Below are positions 47,429 to 58,324 of a stretch of 64,000 nt of DNA, piece by piece. The DNA is from Janthinobacterium sp. 61 (GTDB lineage: Bacteria; Pseudomonadota; Gammaproteobacteria; Burkholderiales; Burkholderiaceae_D), in assembly GCF_002846335.1 (NCBI RefSeq), contig NZ_PJMQ01000001.1, positions 310,001 to 374,000 on the forward strand, written 5' to 3'. Below the pieces are notes generated by a model. It was not told the origin of the DNA. It searched no databases and saw only the letters and a program-made list of their open reading frames with translations. The position numbers were made by a program, and so were the translations under genes. Positions within the stretch are counted from its first letter, which is position 1, and every line of letters begins with the position of its first letter.

Positions 47429-48647
47429 TGCGACCTTGTTGCCTGCAAGCAGGCGCCGCTTTCTGCGCACCACGACCGCTCTGGGCGCCGCTGCAGTGGC
47501 GGGGCCTGGGTCAGCCTTGGCTGCTTCCGTCACCTTGCCGTTTGAAAATGGCGAGCGCGAACTGGTGGCCTTCCCGCAAAAGCGCCCGCTGATCCTGCTG
47601 ACCAGCCGTCCGCCCCAGCTGGAAACGCCGTTCAGCGTCTTCAATGAAGGCGCGATTACTCCCAACGACGCGTTTTTCGTGCGCTATCACTGGAGCGGCT
47701 TGCCTACCAGCATCGATGGCGGCAGCTACCGCCTGCGCATTGCCGGCCTGGTCAAGACACCTTTGGAGCTGTCGCTGGCGGAACTGAAACAGCTGGCCGA
47801 ACCCGTCGACGTGGTGGCCGTGACGCAATGCTCGGGCAATAGCCGCGGCTTTTTTGCCCCGCGCGCCAACGGCGGGCAGCTGGGCAATGGCGCCATGGGG
47901 AATGCCCGCTGGACGGGCATTCCCCTGAAAACCGTGCTGGAAAAGGCCGGCATCGGGGCCGGCGCCGTGCAGGTGGCCTTCAATGGACTGGAAACGCCGC
48001 CCGTGGGCGACGGCCCCGATTTTCAGAAAGCCTTGTCCGTCGAGCACATCATGGCCGGTGACGTACTGCTGGCCTGGGCCATGAATGGCGAAGACATTCC
48101 CTTCCTTAACGGCTATCCGCTGCGCCTGATCGTGCCCGGCTATTACGGCACTTACTGGGTCAAGCACCTGAGCGACATCACCGTGCTCGACAAACCCTTC
48201 GACGGCTTCTGGATGAGCACGGGCTACCGCATCCCCGACAATGGCTCCGGTTTCATCGAGCCGGGTGCGCCCGTAGGCAAGACGACGCCCATCAGCCGCC
48301 TCAACGTGCGCTCCTTCATTACCAGCGTGCAAGATGGCGCGCAAGTCAAGGCCGGGCGCGACCTGGCCTTGCGCGGCATCGCTTTTGATGGCGGGCAGGG
48401 CATCAGCGAAGTGGCGATTTCAGCCGATGGCGGCCAGAGCTGGCAGGAAGCAAAGCTGGGCAAGGACCTGGGGCGCTTTTCGTTCCGCGAATGGACGCTG
48501 GTCCTGAAGGCGCCGCGCAAGGGAAAACACGTGCTGATGGTGCGCGCCGTCAACCGCGTTGGCCAGAGCCAACCGATGAAAGCCCTGTGGAATCCCATGG
48601 GTTATATGCGCAATGTGGTGGAAACCACGCGCATCCAGGCAGTGTGA
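47421..48647 (+). CDS. sorA: Sulfite dehydrogenase, molybdopterin subunit (SorA-like)
   Basis: A 408-residue enzyme of the sulfite oxidase family. A twin-arginine signal (SRRRFLRTTTALGAAAVAG) exports it folded to the periplasm. The Moco-binding domain has FFVRYHWSG and VVAVTQCSGNSRGFFAPR with the cysteine ligand to molybdenum, plus MNGEDIPFLNGYPLRLIVPG and YWVKHLSDI. A C-terminal dimerisation domain (GQGISEVAISADGGQSW) follows. With the cytochrome c encoded 10 bases downstream it would oxidise sulfite, released by Xsc, to sulfate. The ATG at 47421 overlaps the permease stop by 8 bases. Confidence 0.9.
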   Translation: MSDATLLPASRRRFLRTTTALGAAAVAGPGSALAASVTLPFENGERELVAFPQKRPLILLTSRPPQLETPFSVFNEGAITPNDAFFVRYHWSGLPTSIDGGSYRLRIAGLVKTPLELSLAELKQLAEPVDVVAVTQCSGNSRGFFAPRANGGQLGNGAMGNARWTGIPLKTVLEKAGIGAGAVQVAFNGLETPPVGDGPDFQKALSVEHIMAGDVLLAWAMNGEDIPFLNGYPLRLIVPGYYGTYWVKHLSDITVLDKPFDGFWMSTGYRIPDNGSGFIEPGAPVGKTTPISRLNVRSFITSVQDGAQVKAGRDLALRGIAFDGGQGISEVAISADGGQSWQEAKLGKDLGRFSFREWTLVLKAPRKGKHVLMVRAVNRVGQSQPMKALWNPMGYMRNVVETTRIQAV

Positions 48648-48657
48648 GGAGAGTGCC

Positions 48658-49278
48658 ATGCTGATAAGAACACTTGCCACCGCCGTGGCCCTGATGCTAA
48701 CGGGCAGCGCGGGCGCGCTGGAAATCCATTTGCCGCCGGAAACGGCAACTTACAAACCCAGCGAATTACCCGGCTACCAGTTGGTGCAGCGTAATTGCAT
48801 GACGTGCCATGCGGCCCAGTATGCATCGAGCCAGCCGCCTGCCTCGCCGCGCGCCTACTGGGAAGCGACTGTCAAGAAGATGAAAAAGCCGTTTGGCGCC
48901 CAGTTTGACGACGCGGACATGCCGGCCATGGTCGATTACCTGGTGAAAACCTATGGAGCGGAGCGGGGCGCCGCCGTCCCTGCAGCGGAAGTGGGCAGGC
49001 CAGCCGCAGCGGCTGTCCAGGCCGCCAGCGGCAAGGATGTCAAAACCTTGCTGGCTGCGAATGGCTGCATGGCATGCCACGCCCTGGACCAGAAAGTGGT
49101 CGGCCCCGGCTTTGCCGAGGTGGCAGCCAGATACAAGGGCAAGGACCGTGCCGCTGTCGTGGCGGCGAACATCCGCAGTGGCGGCGCAGGCAAATGGGGC
49201 CCTGTGCCCATGCCGCCATTCAGCCAGCTTAGCGTAGCCGATGCGGAGACCCTGGCGAAATACGTGCTGAACAGATAA
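48658..49278 (+). CDS. sorB: c-type cytochrome partner of sulfite dehydrogenase (SorB-like)
   Basis: A 206-residue periplasmic cytochrome with a signal peptide (about residues 1-19, ending SAGA before LEIH). Two haem-binding CxxCH motifs are present, QRNCMTCHAAQY near residue 48 and NGCMACHALDQ near residue 140, with candidate Met ligands in MPAMVDYLV and VPMPPFSQL. SorB of Starkeya is a monohaem protein; this one is longer and dihaem, apparently two cytochrome domains joined by an Ala-rich linker. GAGGAG precedes the start. It accepts electrons from the SorA-like subunit. Confidence 0.85.
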   Translation: MLIRTLATAVALMLTGSAGALEIHLPPETATYKPSELPGYQLVQRNCMTCHAAQYASSQPPASPRAYWEATVKKMKKPFGAQFDDADMPAMVDYLVKTYGAERGAAVPAAEVGRPAAAAVQAASGKDVKTLLAANGCMACHALDQKVVGPGFAEVAARYKGKDRAAVVAANIRSGGAGKWGPVPMPPFSQLSVADAETLAKYVLNR

Positions 49279-49580
49279 GTTCGTCCTTGTTGCGCGGCAA
49301 CCCTTAATACCACTTGCCGCCACGCCTCCTGCGCGGTATTGCCCGCTGCCATCATGCAGCGGGCTTTTTATTACTTCCGCCATTCGCCGACGCATCGCTT
49401 GCCAGCGCAGTGATTGCTACCACTGGTATTGTAAAAAACACCGTTATATAAAACCACTTGACTACCAATTTTCGGCGTCGCATTCTCTGTGCAGAAAGCC
49501 GATGCTTCGCTGCGCTTTCTTTACGTACAACATAAAAAGCTACTTCGATAGTTTTCGTATAACGTTCAGGAGACAATGTG
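49279..49580. other. Intergenic region between sorB and the GH19 chitinase
   Basis: About 300 bases. The left part holds the terminator at 49341-49369; the right part is AT-richer and probably contains the chitinase promoter, but no clear -35/-10 pair stands out. Confidence 0.6.
49341..49369 (+). terminator. Terminator after sorB
   Basis: GCCCGCTGC-CATCAT-GCAGCGGGC followed by TTTTT, a strong intrinsic terminator closing the permease-sorAB transcript. Confidence 0.9.
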
Positions 49581-50768
49581 ATGACACGGCAATCAAGCCG
49601 GCTGGCTACGCCATTCATGGCTGGCCTGCTGGGCAGCGCGCTGCTTGCTTGCGGCGGCAATTCCATCACCGAACCCCCGGCGACCCTGCTGGCCGCCGCC
49701 ACCACCGCCAGCGACAGTTGCGCGGCCTGGAGCGCCAGCGCTGTCTACACGACGGGGCAGTGCGCCGTGTACGACGGCAAGGTGTATCGGGCCAAATGGT
49801 GGGTGCAGGGCACGGCACCGAGCAACGACCAATGGGGACCGTGGAGCCTCGACATCACCACCCCGACACCGACGCCTACCCCGACACCCACCCCGACACC
49901 GACACCCACCCCAGGCGTGCCCACCAAAGCCCAGGCCGAGGCGAACGAGGCGGCGCTGACGAACAACGATTTCTTCCGCAAGGTAAAAGCGTCGATCCGC
50001 ACCCTGGGCAATACGGCCGTCGAAGCCGTGCAGCCTGGCCTGGCCAGCAATCCGCTCAACGTCAAGCGCGTCGAACGCCTGCTGCCGGCGGCTAAGTGGG
50101 AATACTATTTTGCTGCGCGCGACGCCAGCTATACCTACCAGCGCTTCCTGCAAGCCGTCGCCAAGTTCCCCGCCGTGTGCGACGACTACAGCGACGGGCG
50201 CAATGCGGATGCCATTTGCCGCCACAGCCTGGCCACCATGTTTGCCCACTTCGGGCAAGAAACGGGTGACCATAATGCCAGCAGCCCCTTGCCGCAATGG
50301 CGCCAGGGATTGAAGTATCTGCGCGAGCTGGGCTGCGATGAAACGGGCGCGGGCTGCGGCTACAACATCGAATGCGCGGACCCCGTCTTCAACAAGGTGT
50401 GGACCTGTGGCAAGAATGCCGACGGCAGCTTCAAGAAATACTTTGGTCGCGGCGCCAAGCAGCTGTCCTACAACTACAACTATGGGCCGTTTTCGCAAGC
50501 GATGCATGACGGCGATCAATCCGTCCTGCTGAAAAATCCGGACCTGGTGGCATCGACCTGGCTGAACCTGGCATCGGCCACGTTCTTCTTTGTCTATCCG
50601 CAACCACCAAAACCATCGATGCTGCATGTGCTCGACGGCACGTGGGTGCCGAACGCGGCCGATACGACGGCCGGCGCGGGCAATAATTTCGCCACCACCA
50701 TCATGATCATCAATGCGGAATGCGGGCAGGGCACGGAAAAACAGGCAGCGCAAAACCGCATCGATTAA
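49581..50768 (+). CDS. GH19 chitinase with CBM5/12 domain, truncated by an in-frame stop
   Basis: A 395-residue product as read. The N-terminal signal with lipobox-like LLAC (LLGSALLACGG) suggests a lipoprotein or secreted protein. A CBM5/12 chitin-binding domain follows (CAAWSASAVYTTGQCAVYDG, then YRAKWWVQG and QWGPWS), then a short Thr-Pro linker, then a GH19 catalytic domain with AHFGQETGDHNAS carrying the catalytic Glu and FGRGAKQLSYNYNYGPF. The frame hits TAA at 50766, but the same frame continues for 80 codons with clear GH19 sequence, so the enzyme is cut short by one codon change. GGAG lies eight bases before the ATG at 49581; a GTG at 49578 is also open. Confidence 0.85.
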   Translation: MTRQSSRLATPFMAGLLGSALLACGGNSITEPPATLLAAATTASDSCAAWSASAVYTTGQCAVYDGKVYRAKWWVQGTAPSNDQWGPWSLDITTPTPTPTPTPTPTPTPTPGVPTKAQAEANEAALTNNDFFRKVKASIRTLGNTAVEAVQPGLASNPLNVKRVERLLPAAKWEYYFAARDASYTYQRFLQAVAKFPAVCDDYSDGRNADAICRHSLATMFAHFGQETGDHNASSPLPQWRQGLKYLRELGCDETGAGCGYNIECADPVFNKVWTCGKNADGSFKKYFGRGAKQLSYNYNYGPFSQAMHDGDQSVLLKNPDLVASTWLNLASATFFFVYPQPPKPSMLHVLDGTWVPNAADTTAGAGNNFATTIMIINAECGQGTEKQAAQNRID

Positions 50769-51008
50769 TACAAGCAGTTTGCCGCCGACATGGGCTGGGA
50801 TTATTCCGGCGAACAATTGTCTTGCGCCAACATGCAACGCTTCACCCCGGCCAGTTCCGCTTCCTACAACATTTACTGGGAAAAAAACTGGAGCGCCGGT
50901 GGCGACAACCAATGCCAGCTGGTCAGCTATCAAACCCCGTACAGCGCCTTGCTGGCCGGGAACTACGTGAAATGTGTGGAAGCCAACTGGAATGTGAAGT
51001 TGCAGTAG
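50769..51008 (+). pseudogene. Stranded C-terminal part of the GH19 chitinase
   Basis: In the same frame as the preceding chitinase, directly after TAA at 50766-50768. It encodes YKQFAADMGWDYSGEQLSC and continues to CVEANWNVKLQ before TAG. Cysteines and aromatic residues continue the GH19 domain naturally, so the full gene would be 49581-51008 (about 475 residues). TAC or TAT to TAA is the simplest explanation, either a real nonsense mutation or a sequencing error. Confidence 0.85.
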
Positions 51009-51111
51009 CAGCAAAGGCAGGACCAGCCGGCCAGGGATAACAGTTGACAAGAGCCTCTCGAGGGGCCTGCAACAGCTCTCGATGTAAAACCATAACGGAG
51101 ACCAATACAAC

Positions 51112-53508
<2,397 letters not shown>

Positions 53509-53529
53509 GTTGGTGATGCAGTAAAGTAA

Positions 53530-53558
53530 AAGGGCGGAACCGAGGTTCCGCCCTTTTT
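53530..53558. terminator. Terminator between the GH18 chitinase and lamB
   Basis: GGGCGGAACC-GAGG-TTCCGCCC with an A-run before and a T-run after; serves the chitinase and possibly the converging lamB gene. Confidence 0.9.
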
Positions 53559-53580
53559 TAATTGCGACCGTTAAGCTGGC

Positions 53581-54849
53581 TTAAAACCACGTTTCTACCT
53601 GGAAACCGTAGGAAGTGCCGCTGGTATTGTTGTTATAGATCGGGCCGCCGTTGTTCGACGCGTTGACCGACGCGGTGGCCGCATCGTTCCATTTGCCGTA
53701 GGTGACGAAAGCGCGCAGTTCAGGACGCGACCACAGGCCAGGGCCGGCGGAGATCGTCGGTGCGATGGTCAGCTTGGTCAAACGCTTGGCTGGCAGGCCG
53801 CCCGCTTGCGTTACGCGGTCCGTGCCCAGTTCGCCCACCAGCTTGAAGTTGTCGGTGAACGCGTACACGGGACGCACGCCAACCGAGGTCCAGGTTGAGG
53901 AACCGGTGGCATTCGACTCGTCTTTTTGCCACAGGGCGACGAATTCCATGCCGAAGTTGGCCATCGGCTGGATCGCCATGTCATTGAAGATGCGCGTGCG
54001 TTTCACGTCCGAACCGAAATTGGTGTCGCCCGAAGCGCCGAACTGCGCGCCCTTGCCGGTGCCAGGACCGACGCCGTATTGCACGCCGAAGGTATTGCCG
54101 CCGCCAAATACTTTACCTTGACGGTGGAATGCCGACAACTGCCAGCCATTGTGTTTCTGGCCAAAAGCGTCGTTGTCCTTGCCTTCACCGATGATGTAGG
54201 TCGCAGCCAGGTCCAGCGTGCCGTTTTCATTGACGGGAATTTCACCGAAAATGAAGTTCTGGCGCACGGCAGACTTGGTGCTCACGACGCCGGTCGGCGA
54301 CACGGTATTGATATCGTTGTCCTTGAAGAAGGCATACGAGAATTTACCCGGGCCTGCAGGAATGCGGTCCAGGCCGGCGCCCGTGCCGTTCATGTTGATG
54401 TATTGCAAGTCCAGCATGTGGATGTCAGGACGGTAGTAGAAGCGCTTACCGATCCAGGCCGTGCCGCCGTTCAGGAAATCGAGTCCCTGCGCTTCGACAT
54501 AGGCCTTGACGATGCCCAGCTTGTTGTCGCCGAAATCGGAATTTGGCGCGTAGGCGTTGACCCAGATGGTGGCCAGGTAGTTCACGCCGCCGGACTTGGC
54601 GACGGACTTGGTGTAGCCAAATTCCGTGTAGGCGTCGCACTCATTGCCCAGACGGTATTTCATGGTATTGCCACCAAGGCCGAAGCAGCCTTGCGAACCG
54701 CCGTCGCCCGATGTATTGCTGCCGGCGCCAGCGCGCAGGTAGCCATGGAAGCCTTCGGAATCACTTGGGTACATGGGGTCGGCCAGGGAGGAAGCGCTGG
54801 CGATGGCCAGGAGCAAGGCAGGTAAGGTTTTCAATGCAGTGCGATTCAT
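53581..54849 (-). CDS. lamB: Maltoporin-like carbohydrate porin (LamB family)
   Basis: A 422-residue outer-membrane barrel. Signal peptide residues 1-23 (ending SSLA before DPMYPSD). Mature features: GFHGYLRAGAGSNTSGDGG, CFGLGGNTMKYRLGNECDAY with two cysteines as in LamB, AWIGKRFYYRPDIHMLDLQY, and a C terminus ending in Phe (FQVETWF). The length and these blocks match LamB/ScrY-type channels for sugars or polyols. It diverges from the polyol ABC operon across a 310-base gap filled with repeated half-sites, so it probably supplies the outer-membrane route for the same substrate. Confidence 0.88.
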   Translation of the reverse strand: MNRTALKTLPALLLAIASASSLADPMYPSDSEGFHGYLRAGAGSNTSGDGGSQGCFGLGGNTMKYRLGNECDAYTEFGYTKSVAKSGGVNYLATIWVNAYAPNSDFGDNKLGIVKAYVEAQGLDFLNGGTAWIGKRFYYRPDIHMLDLQYINMNGTGAGLDRIPAGPGKFSYAFFKDNDINTVSPTGVVSTKSAVRQNFIFGEIPVNENGTLDLAATYIIGEGKDNDAFGQKHNGWQLSAFHRQGKVFGGGNTFGVQYGVGPGTGKGAQFGASGDTNFGSDVKRTRIFNDMAIQPMANFGMEFVALWQKDESNATGSSTWTSVGVRPVYAFTDNFKLVGELGTDRVTQAGGLPAKRLTKLTIAPTISAGPGLWSRPELRAFVTYGKWNDAATASVNASNNGGPIYNNNTSGTSYGFQVETWF

Positions 54850-55159
54850 GCAGTCTCCAGAATAATGTAGGTGGTAGCGCTGGCGCCCCCGAGGACGGCC
54901 ACCGCATACGGTCTAATGCCGAAAACCAAGTCTAGCAGCGCTTTTTTAACCACCCTGATACAAAACGAACAAGTGACGATACTTTCTTTCAGAGTGTTGT
55001 TTTTGCTGCATATCGATACTCTCGCGCATAGTGGGCTTGCAAAAGAGTATCGAATTGCGGTTTTGGAGTATCAGAAAGTATCAAAGGCCGGTGCTACATT
55101 GTGGTCGTGGTGCTAAGTATCTGAGCATTGCCAACGACAAAAAACACTGGAGACACGCA
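54850..55159. other. Divergent regulatory region lamB/mtlE
   Basis: A 310-base gap without a gene, AT-richer than its surroundings. It contains the GATACT-type half-sites listed separately; both promoters must lie here but no strong -35/-10 pair is obvious. Confidence 0.7.
54978..55082. promoter_or_regulatory. Cluster of five GATACT-type half-sites
   Basis: GATACTTTC (54978), GATACTCTC (55015), then in reverse AAGAGTATC (55043), GGAGTATC (55065) and GAAAGTATC (55074). The two left sites point right and the three right sites point left, giving nested symmetry. This suits an AraC-type activator, and two such genes end the neighbouring operon. Confidence 0.65.
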
Positions 55160-56464
55160 ATGAAACGTTCCGCCATCGCCGCGCTATGCGCCGCCTGCCT
55201 CAGCTCGTCCGCCTTTGCCGCCACCGACCTGGTCATCGCCACCGTCAACAACGGCCACATGATCGAAATGCAAAAGCTCGGCAAGTTCTTCGAGCAAGCC
55301 AATCCCGACATCAAGCTCAAATGGGTGACCCTGGAAGAGGGCGTCTTGCGCCAGCGCATGACCACCGATATCGCCACCAAGGGCGGCCAGTTCGACGTGA
55401 TGACCATCGGCTTGTATGAAACGCCCATCTGGGGCAAGAAAAACTGGCTGATCCCCATCAAGCCTGACGCCAGATACGATATCGACGACTTGCTGCCGGC
55501 CATCCGTGAAGGACTCTCCGGCGACGGCAAGCTGTACGCGTCGCCATTCTATGGCGAAAGCTCGATGATCATGTACCGTAGCGACCTAGTCAAAAAAGCG
55601 GGCATGACTATCGAAGACCGCCCCACCTGGAACCAGTTGCGCGACGTTGCTGCCAAGCTGCACGATCCGGCCAACGGCGTGTACGGCATCTGCCTGCGCG
55701 GCAAGCCGGGCTGGGGCGACAACATGGCCCTGATCACCACCATGGCCAATTCCTACGGCGGCCAGCTGTTCGATATGCAATGGAAGCCGCAATTTACCAG
55801 CAAGCCGTGGAAGGATGCGGTCACCATGTATGTCGACCTGATGAAGAAGTACGGCCCGCCGGGCGCAGCCGCCAACAGTTTCAATGAAAACCTGGCGCTG
55901 TTTAACCAGGGCAAGTGCGGCATCTGGATCGACGCGACGATCGCCGCCTCCTTCATTACCGACCCCAAACAAAGCAAGGTGGCCGACAAGGTGGCGTTCG
56001 CCCAGTCGCCCGTGGGCGTGACGGAGCGGGGCGCCAACTGGCTGTGGATCTGGTCGCTGGCCATCCCGTCGAGCTCCAAGCACCCGAATGAAGCGCAACG
56101 CTTCATCAACTGGGCAACTTCGCCCGACTACGTGAAACTGGTGGCCAAGGAAACGAGCTGGGCCAACGTGCCGACGGGTACGCGCAAATCGACGTATGCC
56201 AGCCCCGAGTTCCAGAAAGTGGCGAAATTTGCCGCCGCCGAAGGCAAGGCTCTGGCCACCACGCGCGCCGTGCAAAGCACCATGCTGCCATCGCCATACG
56301 TGGGCGTGCAATTTGCGTCCATCCCCGAATTCCAGGTGATCGGCGTGGCTGCCGGCCAGCAGATGGCGGCAGCGCTGCTGGGCAAGGTAACGGTGGACCA
56401 GGCGCTGGAATTGTCGCAGCAGACGGCGGAGCGCGAGATGCGTAAAGGTGGCTACTACAAATAA
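55160..56464 (+). CDS. mtlE: Polyol ABC transporter, substrate-binding protein
   Basis: A 434-residue periplasmic binding protein with a signal peptide (residues 1-20, ending AFAA before TDLVIATVNNG). It follows the family-1 pattern: MQKLGKFFEQANPDIKLKWV, LPAIREGLSGDGKLYASPFY, MIMYRSDLVKKAGM, and a C-terminal PNEAQRFINWATSPDYVKL. A mannitol or sorbitol substrate is inferred from the mannitol-dehydrogenase gene in the operon and resemblance to SmoE/MtlE. GGAG lies before the ATG at 55160. A dispersed repeat separates it from mtlF, an unusual intra-operon insertion. Confidence 0.87.
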   Translation: MKRSAIAALCAACLSSSAFAATDLVIATVNNGHMIEMQKLGKFFEQANPDIKLKWVTLEEGVLRQRMTTDIATKGGQFDVMTIGLYETPIWGKKNWLIPIKPDARYDIDDLLPAIREGLSGDGKLYASPFYGESSMIMYRSDLVKKAGMTIEDRPTWNQLRDVAAKLHDPANGVYGICLRGKPGWGDNMALITTMANSYGGQLFDMQWKPQFTSKPWKDAVTMYVDLMKKYGPPGAAANSFNENLALFNQGKCGIWIDATIAASFITDPKQSKVADKVAFAQSPVGVTERGANWLWIWSLAIPSSSKHPNEAQRFINWATSPDYVKLVAKETSWANVPTGTRKSTYASPEFQKVAKFAAAEGKALATTRAVQSTMLPSPYVGVQFASIPEFQVIGVAAGQQMAAALLGKVTVDQALELSQQTAEREMRKGGYYK

Positions 56465-56511
56465 GGCAGTGTCTTTGTCGAGTAGCTTGCTTACCCCAAT
56501 GGCGTAAAGCA

Positions 56512-56575
56512 GGGGTCAGTCCTTCGGATCGGAATGCGTCCCATTGGGCCGCATTCCCCCGCCGGGTCTGACCCC
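56512..56575. repeat. GGGGTCAG-type dispersed palindromic element (copy 2)
   Basis: Sixty-four bases in the opposite orientation to 24029-24094. Reverse-complemented, it matches with only scattered differences, including both ends (GGGGTCAGACCCG and ACTGACCCC) and the central GGGGGAATG / CATTCCGATCC blocks. It lies between mtlE and mtlF. Confidence 0.88.
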
Positions 56576-56603
56576 AGACTTCCCCTTGTCCCAAGAGAAC
56601 ATT

Positions 56604-57464
56604 ATGAAACGCATTATCCCCCGGACTTTGCTGACGCCGGCCGTGGTCGCCGTCTCCGTCATTTCCGTCATTCCGCTGCTGATTACCCTGTTTTACTCGT
56701 TCGTGCGCTATTCCATGCTCGATCCGAGCGGCCATCCTTTCCATGGCCTGGCCAATTTCCACTTTTTCTTTACCGATGCCTCGTTCCTGCCGGCATTGCA
56801 GAACACCTTTACCCTGCTGTTTTCCGTCATGCTGATCACGGTGGTGCTGGGTACGGCGCTGGGGCTGCTGATCAATGAAGCCTTCCCGGGGCGCGCCATC
56901 GTGCGCGTGCTGTTGATCTCGCCGTTTCTTGTCATGCCGGCCGTGAATGCCCTGATGTGGAAAAACATGCTGCTCAACCCGATCTACGGCCTGTTTGCGC
57001 AAATCAGCATCTTCTTTGGCGCCACGCCCGTCGACTGGCTGTCGGCCCACCCCCTGTTTTCCATCATCATGATGGTGTCTTGGCAATGGCTGCCGTTTGC
57101 CTGCCTGATCTTCATGACTGCCCTGCAATCGATGGACCGCGAGCAGCTGGAAGCGGCGCGCATGGATGGCGCCACCTACCTGCAGCAGTTGCGCTACCTC
57201 TACATTCCCCACCTGGGCCGCGCCGTTTCGGTGGTGCTGATGATCGAGATGATCTTCCTGTTGTCGATATTTGCGGAAATATTCACCACCACGGGCGGCG
57301 GTCCCGGCTTCGATACGACCACCATCACCTTCATGATTTATCAGCAGGCATTGCTGTCGTATGACGTGGGAGCGGCCTCGGCCGGTGCCCTGTTCGCCGT
57401 GCTCATCGCCAACATCGCCGCCTTCTTCCTGATGCGCGTCATCGGCAAGAATTTGTCGAAATAA
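56604..57464 (+). CDS. mtlF: Polyol ABC transporter, permease 1
   Basis: A 286-residue MalF-type permease with six hydrophobic segments. The EAA loop reads EQLEAARMDGATYLQQLRYLYIP, where the ATPase docks. The N terminus (MKRIIPRTLLTPAVVAVSVIS) and the conserved FTTTGGGPGFDT before the last helices are typical of sugar and polyol systems. The ATG at 56604 begins the natural protein; the open frame continues upstream into the repeat element but is not coding there. Followed 10 bases later by the second permease. Confidence 0.9.
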   Translation: MKRIIPRTLLTPAVVAVSVISVIPLLITLFYSFVRYSMLDPSGHPFHGLANFHFFFTDASFLPALQNTFTLLFSVMLITVVLGTALGLLINEAFPGRAIVRVLLISPFLVMPAVNALMWKNMLLNPIYGLFAQISIFFGATPVDWLSAHPLFSIIMMVSWQWLPFACLIFMTALQSMDREQLEAARMDGATYLQQLRYLYIPHLGRAVSVVLMIEMIFLLSIFAEIFTTTGGGPGFDTTTITFMIYQQALLSYDVGAASAGALFAVLIANIAAFFLMRVIGKNLSK

Positions 57465-57474
57465 GGAGACCTTG

Positions 57475-58293
57475 ATGCCTAGCAAATTCAATCTGGTTGG
57501 CCGCACGGCCGCCGCCTGGCTGTGCGCGCTGCTGCTGTTCTTTCCCATTTTCTGGCTGGGCCTGATGGCTTTCAAGACGGAAGGGCAAGCCATTTCCACG
57601 CCGCCCCTGCTGTTTTTCACGCCGACCCTCGACAGCTTCCGCGAAGTGCTGGCGCGCGACAATTACTTCGGCTACGCGTGGAACTCGCTATTTACCAGCG
57701 TGGTGTCGACCGCCATCGGCCTGTTGATCGCCATTCCCGCCGCGTATTCGATGGCCTTCTTCCCTACGGGCGGCACCATCGGTTTGCTGAAATTCATGCT
57801 CAGCTCGCGCTACATGCCCGGCGTGGGCGCCCTGATGCCGATCTATATCTGCTACCAGTACTTCGGCCTGCTCGACACGCGCATTGGCCTGACCATCATG
57901 TTCATGCTGATGAATTTGCCCATCATGATCTGGCTGCTGTACACGAGCATGAAGGAGTTGCCGCGCGAAATCCTGGAAGCGTCGCGCATGGATGGCGCCA
58001 CCGTGTGGGATGAATTCCGCCACGTCGTGCTGCCCCTGTCCGTGGGCGGCATCGCTTCCACGGCCCTCGTGTGCATGGTCTGGTCGTGGAATGAATCGTT
58101 CTGGTCGCTGAACCTGGGCGCGTCCAACGCGGGCACCCTGGCTTGGCTCATCGCCTCGTATTCCAGCCCGGAAGGCTTGTTCTGGGCCAAATTGTCGGCC
58201 GCTTCCCTGATGGCGATCGCCCCCATCATGGCGCTGGGCTGGTTCTGCCAAAAACAATTGGTCCAGGGTATGACCTTTGGCGCAGTCAAGTAG
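57475..58293 (+). CDS. mtlG: Polyol ABC transporter, permease 2
   Basis: A 272-residue MalG-type permease with six hydrophobic segments. FFPIFWLGLMAFKTEGQAIS at the N terminus, STAIGLLIAIPAAYSMAFFP, and the EAA loop REILEASRMDGATVWDEFRHV are all in place, with VCMVWSWNESFWSLNLG near the end. AAGGAG is seven bases before the ATG at 57475; the TTG just before it is not needed. It pairs with the preceding permease, and the ATPase gene starts 31 bases later. Confidence 0.9.
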   Translation: MPSKFNLVGRTAAAWLCALLLFFPIFWLGLMAFKTEGQAISTPPLLFFTPTLDSFREVLARDNYFGYAWNSLFTSVVSTAIGLLIAIPAAYSMAFFPTGGTIGLLKFMLSSRYMPGVGALMPIYICYQYFGLLDTRIGLTIMFMLMNLPIMIWLLYTSMKELPREILEASRMDGATVWDEFRHVVLPLSVGGIASTALVCMVWSWNESFWSLNLGASNAGTLAWLIASYSSPEGLFWAKLSAASLMAIAPIMALGWFCQKQLVQGMTFGAVK

Positions 58294-58324
58294 CATCGAA
58301 AAACAAATCAGAAATGAGACAATC

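Noticed and set aside
50769..51008. Separate small gene starting at the ATG at 50790
   Set aside because: It is in the same frame as the chitinase, continues its domain without a gap and lacks a ribosome site, so it is the cut-off end of that gene.
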